This document shows positions 5,954 through 10,562 of a DNA stretch of 10,562 nt, one piece after another. The notes under the pieces were generated by a model. It saw nothing but the letters and a program-made list of their open reading frames with translations. It was not told the DNA's origin and did not search any database. Position numbers and translations under genes: made by a program. Each line of letters starts with the position of its first letter. The first letter of the stretch is position 1. Source of the DNA: F-183 sp036502165 (GTDB taxonomy: Bacteria; Acidobacteriota; Terriglobia; Bryobacterales; Bryobacteraceae); NCBI GenBank assembly GCA_036502165.1, contig DASXZC010000112.1, positions 1-10,562 of the forward strand, read 5' to 3'.

Positions 5954-7027
5954 ATGCCCTGCCGCTGCACCATTTCGATTGCGAACGTCCTCCTGATCTC
6001 GGCCCTCGCTTACGCACAAACCGCCGAACCCCTCATCATCGCCGGCCTCAAGCCCGCTCCGGGAACCATCGCCGCCGGAAAGATCGACATCCCCGCCGGA
6101 TCCTCTCCTAGCGACCCCGCCACGCAAATCCCCCTCGCCATCATCCGCGGAGCAAAGCCCGGACCCGTCCTCGCCGTGATCGCCGGATTCGGAGGCACCG
6201 AATATGGACCCATCGTCGCCACCTACGAATTACTCAAGGAGCTCAAGCCGGCCGAGATACGCGGCACGCTCATCGTCGTCCACATGGCGAACGTCCCCGC
6301 ATTCCTCGAACATTCGATCTATTTGAACCCCATCGATCGCAAGGATCTCGGCCGTTCCTTCCCCGGCAAAGCCGACGGCACTTCTTCCGAGCGCATCGCG
6401 TACGCCTTGACCCACGACATCATCGAGAAATCCGATTCCGTGCTGCTGATCGATGCCGGCGGAACCAACACCATGATGCAGCCGTTCGTCTACCAGACCC
6501 TCACCGGCGATGCGAAGCTCGACGCGCAAATCGGTGAGATGGCGCTCGCCTTCGGCATCAACAATATCGTCGTCGAAAAGGATCCCAAACGTCCGGCCGA
6601 TCCCGCGCAATCCGTCACTCCTGACAACACGTCCCTCACGCGCGGCAAGCCCGTACTCAGAGTCATGTGCGGATCCTTCGGTGTCGCCGATGGCCGCACC
6701 GTCGGATCCATCATCCGCGGCATTGAGAGTGAGCTCGCTCTCGCCGGTCTCAGCTCGGGAACGGTCACCAAGACGCGCGTGCCTTTCTATTTCGACCACA
6801 CCGTCGCCATCATGAGCCCCGCGACGGGAATACTAACGTCCCTGGTGCAGCGCGGCCAGGAAGTTCACCGCGGAGATCCGCTGTTCATCGTCTCGAATTT
6901 CAACAACAAGAATCCAGTCGGAATTCCCTCCGCCGGCAACGGCATCGTACTCGCCGTCATGTTGACGCCGCCCGTCAACAAAGGGGACGCCGTGATTCTC
7001 ATGGGCATCCCGCGCCCCGGCCAATGA
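5954..7027 (+). CDS. Secreted succinylglutamate desuccinylase/aspartoacylase-fold protein, probably catalytically dead
   Basis: A 357-residue protein with a signal peptide (cleavage after ALAYA, residue 21). The body follows the AstE/AspA zinc deacylase fold (M14-like): PGPVLAVIAGFGGTEYG at 69-85, TLIVVHMANVPAF at 105-117, DLGRSFPG at 131-138, SERIAYAL at 145-152 and LLIDAGGTN at 164-172, then a C-terminal beta domain (about 275-357, FDHTVAIMSPATGIL and GQEVHRGDPLFIV). Active members have HGxE, DLNR, DLH and VExG at these places. Here they read GGTE (78-83 region), DLGR, DAG and VMCG, so both zinc histidines, the Asn of NR and the catalytic Glu appear replaced, while Glu83 and Arg134 remain. 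A binding or regulatory role outside the cytoplasm is therefore more likely than hydrolysis. No clear Shine-Dalgarno. Convergent with the VOC gene, 3 bases apart. Confidence 0.8.
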   Translation: MPCRCTISIANVLLISALAYAQTAEPLIIAGLKPAPGTIAAGKIDIPAGSSPSDPATQIPLAIIRGAKPGPVLAVIAGFGGTEYGPIVATYELLKELKPAEIRGTLIVVHMANVPAFLEHSIYLNPIDRKDLGRSFPGKADGTSSERIAYALTHDIIEKSDSVLLIDAGGTNTMMQPFVYQTLTGDAKLDAQIGEMALAFGINNIVVEKDPKRPADPAQSVTPDNTSLTRGKPVLRVMCGSFGVADGRTVGSIIRGIESELALAGLSSGTVTKTRVPFYFDHTVAIMSPATGILTSLVQRGQEVHRGDPLFIVSNFNNKNPVGIPSAGNGIVLAVMLTPPVNKGDAVILMGIPRPGQ

Positions 7028-7030
7028 TCC

Positions 7031-7378
7031 CTACTCCGACCACACCGCTAGCTCATTCCCATTCGGATCGCTGAAGTGAAACCGCCGCCCGCCCGGGAAA
7101 GAGAACGTCTCTTTAACGATCGTCCCACCCGCTTCGCGCACCCGCTGCTCAGCCGCCTCGAGATCGCTCGCGTACATCACCAGCAACAGCCCCTTCGCCG
7201 GAGCCGTCTCGCGCCCATTGAATCCGCCCGCCAGGCGCCCATCATGGAAGCTCGTGTAGGAAGGGCCGTAATCCTCGAATTTCCAGCCGAACACGGTGTT
7301 ATAGAAACGCTTGGTTGCTTCGATATCGGACGCGGGCAGCTCGACATAGTCGATTTGATTTTCAGGTTTGGAACTCAT
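7031..7378 (-). CDS. VOC-family (glyoxalase/bleomycin-resistance fold) protein
   Basis: A 115-residue single-unit VOC protein, built from two beta-alpha-beta-beta-beta modules that would dimerise or pair internally to form a metal site. The first module is IDYVELPASDIEATKRFYNT with FGWKFEDYG; the second is GLLLVMYASDLEAAEQRVRE, FHFSDPNGNELAVWSE. The DPxGNxxAVW ending is typical, with a glutamate in the usual metal-ligand place of the second module (NELAVW). The usual His ligand of the first strand is not evident, so the metal and reaction cannot be told. Its start overlaps the last 17 bases of the AraC-type gene upstream, so the two are translated from one message, which suggests that the regulator controls or serves this protein. 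A short GAG a few bases before the ATG is the only ribosome-binding hint. Confidence 0.88.
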   Translation of the reverse strand: MSSKPENQIDYVELPASDIEATKRFYNTVFGWKFEDYGPSYTSFHDGRLAGGFNGRETAPAKGLLLVMYASDLEAAEQRVREAGGTIVKETFSFPGGRRFHFSDPNGNELAVWSE

Positions 7379-8105
7379 GGCTCGATTCTAACCGCGACTC
7401 GTCGAGCAGCGATTGTACAAAACGGCCAGGACTCACGCCCGCGAACTCCTGAAATTCGCGGATCATATGCGCCTGATCGAAATACCCGCACACCGCCGCA
7501 AAATCCGCCCAAGCCGCCTGCGGACGCTGCTTACGCAGCCGTTCAACAGCCTGCCGAAATCGCAAAATCCGGCTCAAAAATTTCGGTGAAACTCCTGCAT
7601 GCTCCTGGCACAAACGCCTCAAATGCCGCGGACTCGCCCCCGTGGTCTCGATGACCCTCTCGAGCGGCTCACCCGCATTCGCAAGCGCCGTCAAAGCCGC
7701 CAAGACCGGAGGCGGCTGATACGCAGGAGATCCCAAATACGCCTCCGCCCGCGCGACCATCTCGATCGGATCCCTTGCCTCAGCGAGCTGCTCCCCGAGG
7801 CGCCGCTCAGCGGCACGATCGAGGGTCACGAAGGAATCAGTAGCGACGGCCTGTTCGCGCATGAGGAACGCGCTCGCCATCCCCGGCCGGAATCGTATAC
7901 CAAAGAACCGCGCGTCCGCCGCAATCGGCGACTCGAGCGGCCGCGTCATGAGTCCGACGAACGCGAGCTTTTCGCCGGTAAACAAAATATCCGAACATCC
8001 GTCGGGAAGGACGCAATGCCGCGGCTGCGCGCAAGAATCCTGGCGGTGCCAATAGCACTCGACGAAGCGTTCCAAATGCGGCGCCGGCCGGAATTCCCGG
8101 TACAT
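7362..8105 (-). CDS. AraC-family transcriptional regulator (DUF6597-like sensor domain)
   Basis: A 247-residue regulator. Residues 1 to about 110 form a small beta-rich domain beginning MYREFRPAPHLERFVECYWH, with LPDGCSDILF and FFGIRFRPGMASAF; this matches the DUF6597 type of N-terminal domain paired with AraC helix-turn-helix regions. Residues about 150-235 carry the two helix-turn-helix motifs: LERVIETTGASPRHLRRLCQ and, in the second, WADFAAVCGYFDQAHMIREF followed by EFAGVSPGRF, the classic AraC signature. The inducer is unknown. The gene lies 43 bases after fdhA on the same strand, with a palindrome between them, and overlaps the downstream VOC gene by 17 bases. No Shine-Dalgarno is present before the ATG, although the pyrimidine-rich stretch upstream is well defined. 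Confidence 0.92.
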   Translation of the reverse strand: MYREFRPAPHLERFVECYWHRQDSCAQPRHCVLPDGCSDILFTGEKLAFVGLMTRPLESPIAADARFFGIRFRPGMASAFLMREQAVATDSFVTLDRAAERRLGEQLAEARDPIEMVARAEAYLGSPAYQPPPVLAALTALANAGEPLERVIETTGASPRHLRRLCQEHAGVSPKFLSRILRFRQAVERLRKQRPQAAWADFAAVCGYFDQAHMIREFQEFAGVSPGRFVQSLLDESRLESSHEFQT

Positions 8106-8118
8106 AAATTACAGAGAG

Positions 8119-8140
8119 GAGGGGTCCGCGCGGACCCCTC
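8119..8140. promoter_or_regulatory. Perfect 22-bp palindrome between fdhA and the AraC gene
   Basis: The arm GAGGGGTCCGC (8119-8129) is followed immediately by its exact reverse complement (8130-8140). It lies 8 bases after the fdhA stop and 13 bases before the AraC start codon. As RNA it would form an 11-bp GC-rich stem, though without a loop the centre must open. On the minus strand it is followed by CTCTCTGTAATTT, a weak pyrimidine tract, so it may end or weaken the fdhA transcript. Its symmetry and place just before a regulator gene also suit a protein-binding operator for autoregulation. I cannot choose between these. Confidence 0.5.
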
Positions 8141-8148
8141 GGCCTCAG

Positions 8149-9345
8149 CTACGCCGCCGCCAGCATCCCGTGCGGATCGATCACAAACTTCTTCGCCGCG
8201 CCCTTATCGAAATCCTTGTACCCCTGCGGAGCCGCATCCAACGATATCGCCGTCACGTTGCACGCCTTCGCGATCTGGATCTTTTCGTGCAAAATCGCCA
8301 TCATCAATTGGCGGTTGTACTTGATCACCGGACATTGACCCGTCGCGAACGTGTGCGACTTCGCCCATCCGAGTCCAATGCGGATGCCGAGCGTTCCCGT
8401 CTTCGCATTCGCGTCGACACCACCCGGATCGTCGGTGACATACAGCCCCGGGATGCCCAACGCTCCGCCAGCGCGCGTAATCGTCATTAACGCGTTCAGC
8501 ACGGTCGCCGGACGTTCGACTCCCGCGTCATGGCCGTGGCCGCGAGCTTCGAAGCCGACACAATCGACCGCCGAATCGACTTCCGGTGATCCCACGATCT
8601 CCGCAATCTGATCGCCTAAAGACGCATCCTTACGAAGATCGATGACCTCGCAACCGAAGCTCTTCGCCTGCGCGAGACGTTCCGGAATCATGTCGCCGAC
8701 GATGACAACTGCCGCGCCCAGCAAGTGGCACGATGCCGCGGACGCCAATCCGACCGGCCCTCCGCCCGCAACATAAACAACCGAGCCCGGCCCAACGCCC
8801 GCAGTGACGGCGCCATGGTAGCCGGTCGGGAAAATGTCCGAAAGTAGCGTCAAATCCTTGATTTTCGCCATTGCGCGATCGCGATCAGGAAACTTCAGAA
8901 GATTGAAGTCGGCGTACGGCACCATGACGTACTCGGCCTGGCCGCCGACCCATCCGCCCATGTCGACATATCCGTAAGCCGCGCCCGGCCGCGCCGGATT
9001 GACGTTCAAGCAGATGCCGGTCTTGCCTTCCTTACAATTGCGGCAACGTCCGCAGGCGATGTTGAATGGAACCGAGCACAGGTCGCCGACCTTAATGAAT
9101 TCGACATCGCGTCCGGCTTCGATGACTTCGCCCGTGATCTCGTGTCCGAGCACGAGTCCGACCGGAGCCGTCGTACGTCCGCGCACCATGTGCTGGTCGC
9201 TGCCGCAGATATTGGTGGAGACGACCTTGAGGATGACTCCGTGTTCACACTTGCGGTCGCCTAAGGCGAGCTTGGGGAAATCGATGGAGTGGACCTCGAC
9301 TTTGCCGGGTCCCATGTATTCAACGCCGCGGTTTGTAGCTGACAT
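8149..9345 (-). CDS. fdhA: Glutathione-independent formaldehyde dehydrogenase (zinc, NAD)
   Basis: This enzyme oxidises formaldehyde to formate using tightly bound NAD, without added glutathione; some members act as aldehyde dismutases. The 398 residues match the length of the Pseudomonas putida enzyme and follow it closely by eye. The catalytic zinc site is Cys47 (NICGSDQH), His68 (LGHEITGE) and Asp170 (TLLSDIFPTGYHGAV). The structural zinc is held by Cys98, Cys101, Cys104 and Cys112 (CGRCRNCKEGKTGIC). The Rossmann motif is GGGPVG at 194-199. Other family marks are NPARPGAAYGYVDMGG and VGFEARGHGH. AAGGAG lies 12 bases before the ATG, slightly far but usable, and an extended -10 promoter lies about 64 bases upstream. 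The SseB-like gene upstream ends 97 bases before, so fdhA probably has its own transcript. It likely detoxifies formaldehyde from methyl-group or methoxyl turnover, an inference from the family. Confidence 0.95.
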   Translation of the reverse strand: MSATNRGVEYMGPGKVEVHSIDFPKLALGDRKCEHGVILKVVSTNICGSDQHMVRGRTTAPVGLVLGHEITGEVIEAGRDVEFIKVGDLCSVPFNIACGRCRNCKEGKTGICLNVNPARPGAAYGYVDMGGWVGGQAEYVMVPYADFNLLKFPDRDRAMAKIKDLTLLSDIFPTGYHGAVTAGVGPGSVVYVAGGGPVGLASAASCHLLGAAVVIVGDMIPERLAQAKSFGCEVIDLRKDASLGDQIAEIVGSPEVDSAVDCVGFEARGHGHDAGVERPATVLNALMTITRAGGALGIPGLYVTDDPGGVDANAKTGTLGIRIGLGWAKSHTFATGQCPVIKYNRQLMMAILHEKIQIAKACNVTAISLDAAPQGYKDFDKGAAKKFVIDPHGMLAAA

Positions 9346-9357
9346 GTAGGGGTGGTG

Positions 9358-9363
9358 CTCCTT
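9358..9363 (-). promoter_or_regulatory. Ribosome binding site of fdhA
   Basis: AAGGAG on the minus strand, 12 bases before the fdhA ATG. The spacing is longer than the usual 5-9 bases, but no other purine-rich site lies nearer, and the protein start agrees with the family. Confidence 0.5.
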
Positions 9364-9408
9364 GGTGAGATGTTGGCGTGCCCCGACGGGAGGGGCTCAC
9401 AGTGGGGG

Positions 9409-9417
9409 AGTCTATCA
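9409..9417 (-). promoter_or_regulatory. Extended -10 promoter candidate for fdhA
   Basis: The minus strand reads TGATAGACT, a TGn extension joined to the -10 hexamer TAGACT. No -35 hexamer is found at 16-18 bases, as is usual for extended -10 promoters. The leader of about 57 bases would contain a short hairpin (GCCCC pairing with GGGGC, near 9379-9396) upstream of the ribosome binding site. Confidence 0.35.
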
Positions 9418-9442
9418 TGTCCCGGCGTGGGGCGCACCCGGC

Positions 9443-10222
9443 TCAAGCTTCGAGGATGGTCTTCGCGAACGCGGCGATGAACGCGACCGGCTTGATCGGC
9501 CCTGAACAATTGAAAACCAATCCCACGACGTTCATGCCTGCGATGGCAGTGAACAATCCTTTTCCGTTCGTCTGCACACAAGTCAGCTCTTCTCCCGCGG
9601 GAGCGGCGCGCCGCGCAACCGGAGTGAACGCTTCGAACGTATCATCGGTCGTGAAGACCGCGACCAGCGTGCGTCCCTGATCATCGGGCGCATTGACGAG
9701 CCGCTTCACATCTCCCAATTGCCCCATCGCCACCAGGTATTTTTTATACTCCCGAACCCTCACGTGCGCCCCATGGGTCGGCGTGCCAGCCCGTATGTCC
9801 GCGATATCCTTCTCGACTGCGACAGCAGCCGCGAAATCGTGTAGCCTCTCGAATTGTTCCTTCTTATAAATGATGTCGTTGGCGTTGAGCGGATCGATCC
9901 AAATCTCATCAATGCCATCGAGCGGCAGGCCGAAAACCCACGAGCCCTTCGTCGTGATCACATGCTGTTCGCCCGGAATCTGCGCCCTCTTCGCCCAATT
10001 CGAAAACGTCTCACTGCTCGACCACAGCAGCAGCCTGTTCACGCCGTTCGCATCGCGACTGTATTGGAAGCTCGGAGCCGCATTGGTCGCGAGCATCTCC
10101 ATGGCGGCAGTCTCCGAAACCGGCATGGACCACTCTTCATGGCTGACGATGATACGCATGAGCAGCGTCCCACTGATTTTCTGTTCGCGCCACGCCTGTA
10201 TATGTTCCGAAATCGACGGCAT
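9443..10222 (-). CDS. SseB-like protein with two tandem domains
   Basis: A 259-residue protein from the ATG at 10222. The first half (about 34-130) contains FQYSRDANGVNRLLLWSSSE, WVFGLPLDGIDEIWIDPLN and FERLHDFAAAVAVEKD; the second half (about 150-259) has LVAVFTTDDTFEAFTPVARR, GKGLFTAIAGMNVVGLVFNC and PIKPVAFIAAFAKTI. Both resemble the SseB N-terminal fold, in which a phrase like VAVFTSxExLxAF is followed by GLVxNPxSP; it was named for a Salmonella secretion protein but is widespread and of unclear function. The second copy fits better than the first. An upstream in-frame ATG at 10267 is less likely because its extra 15 codons cover a TATACT promoter box and begin within a GC-rich run. There is no signal peptide or membrane helix, so it should be cytoplasmic. 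It probably has no metabolic link to fdhA. Confidence 0.7.
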   Translation of the reverse strand: MPSISEHIQAWREQKISGTLLMRIIVSHEEWSMPVSETAAMEMLATNAAPSFQYSRDANGVNRLLLWSSSETFSNWAKRAQIPGEQHVITTKGSWVFGLPLDGIDEIWIDPLNANDIIYKKEQFERLHDFAAAVAVEKDIADIRAGTPTHGAHVRVREYKKYLVAMGQLGDVKRLVNAPDDQGRTLVAVFTTDDTFEAFTPVARRAAPAGEELTCVQTNGKGLFTAIAGMNVVGLVFNCSGPIKPVAFIAAFAKTILEA

Positions 10223-10228
10223 TCGGCC

Positions 10229-10234
10229 AGTATA
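10229..10234 (-). promoter_or_regulatory. Candidate -10 box for the SseB-like gene
   Basis: TATACT on the minus strand, six bases before the ATG at 10222, with no recognisable -35 hexamer 17 bases further upstream. The spacing implies a leaderless message and is the same as that of the antitoxin-like gene at 1907. It also argues against the longer reading frame that starts at 10267. Confidence 0.35.
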
Positions 10235-10238
10235 ACTG

Positions 10239-10375
10239 TTACCAGCGCCGAAGGCCCTTGCGGCCAATGTCGCGGCGACAATGCATGCGGTCGAAGTGAG
10301 TAGGTCCTTCGCAATGGAAGCACCACGGGTCGAGCTTAATCTGGGTTCTCAGCGGTACCCGCACGTTGAAAGGTG
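10239..10375 (-). other. Alternative-frame coding-like stretch with a Cys/His cluster
   Basis: From about 10375 leftwards, the frame offset from the partial gene reads VRVPLRTQIKLDPWCFHCEG and then HFDRMHCRRDIGRKGLRRW, ending in TAA at 10239. It has high C/G use in third positions and a CxxC plus His/Cys cluster. It has no suitable start of its own nearby except by running antisense-like through the preceding gene in another frame. It may be the true C-terminus of the partial gene after a frameshift, a separate small gene, or chance. Confidence 0.25.
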
Positions 10376-10562
10376 GGGTGCTCAATATTCCTGATCCAGG
10401 TAGAAGGGATGTCCTCATAAAAAGAGAATTCGCATGTGACAGGGAACGTGGGAACTCCCGCGAGCCAATTGCTCCAAACCCCGGCGACCACACCGATCAG
10501 GTAAGGCGGATCTTGTTTACAGGGCTCACTGTTGGCTGCCTTTAGGGCGAGATGGCCGGGAA
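10336..10562 (-). CDS. C-terminal part of an unknown protein, cut by the window edge
   Basis: The minus-strand frame is open from the right edge to a TAA at 10336-10338, giving 74 residues without a start in the window. It reads like a real protein: PGHLALKAANSEPCKQDPPY, LIGVVAGVWSNWLAGVPTFP, VTCEFSFYEDIPSTWIRNIE and HPTFQRAGTAENPD. It is rich in Trp, Pro and aromatic residues and has two Cys; I recognise no family. The last dozen codons have poor C/G use in third positions, whereas another frame over the same bases and beyond has good use, so the natural end may lie further left if there is a frameshift near 10370. It is on the same strand as the SseB-like gene, 113 bases upstream of it. Confidence 0.6.
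   Translation of the reverse strand, partial: PGHLALKAANSEPCKQDPPYLIGVVAGVWSNWLAGVPTFPVTCEFSFYEDIPSTWIRNIEHPTFQRAGTAENPD

Noticed and set aside
9261..9581. Minus-strand frame spanning the fdhA start and the end of the SseB-like gene
   Set aside because: It overlaps both genes in a different frame, covers the fdhA promoter and ribosome binding site, and has no recognisable protein pattern.
10223..10267. Upstream ATG (10267) for the SseB-like protein
   Set aside because: The 15 added codons overlap a TATACT promoter box and show no conserved pattern.
1..10562. CRISPR array, insertion sequence or phage gene
   Set aside because: I looked for regularly spaced repeats, terminal inverted repeats and transposase or integrase motifs on both strands and saw none.

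Overview
The window looks like a stretch of high-GC chromosome from an acidobacterium, most likely of the Solibacter/Bryobacter type. This is an inference from content: a membrane-anchored winged-helix regulator of the CadC/ToxR kind with a TolB/FlgO-like outer part, a secreted CxxCH protein whose C-terminal half is a repeat-like beta domain often seen in that group, secreted ankyrin and deacylase-like proteins, and strong preference for C/G in third codon positions. No marker that would settle the species is present.

Layout. Plus strand, left: the 3' two thirds or so of gyrB (1-1767), then a short minus-strand gene (1764-1907) that overlaps the gyrB stop tail to tail and encodes something like the C-terminal part of a Phd/VapB-type antitoxin. 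Next come three plus-strand genes: the membrane-bound regulator (1990-2829), a secreted ankyrin protein (2925-3704) and a secreted CxxCH protein with an excellent ribosome binding site (3781-5016). A tRNA-Cys gene (minus, 5037-5111) closes this half. From about 5112 to 5950 the DNA is visibly less GC-rich and holds a possible decayed reading frame and an unrecognised helical protein (minus, 5424-5858).

Right half: a secreted succinylglutamate desuccinylase/aspartoacylase-fold protein (plus, 5954-7027) runs convergently, with a 3-base gap, into a minus-strand block. Reading leftwards, that block is a partial unknown gene at the window edge (10562-10336), a two-domain SseB-like protein (10222-9443), a glutathione-independent formaldehyde dehydrogenase fdhA (9345-8149), an AraC-type regulator (8105-7362) and an overlapping VOC/glyoxalase-fold protein (7378-7031). 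A perfect 22-bp palindrome separates fdhA from the AraC gene. The AraC and VOC genes are surely co-transcribed. Whether they serve aldehyde detoxification together with fdhA is a guess from position.

The most interesting points are the deacylase-like protein, which seems to have lost both zinc histidines, the Asn of the NR motif and the catalytic glutamate of its family; the orphan antitoxin-like gene with a promoter that implies a leaderless message; the palindrome; and a possible frameshift in the truncated gene at the right edge. I see no complete defence, mobile or CRISPR system.
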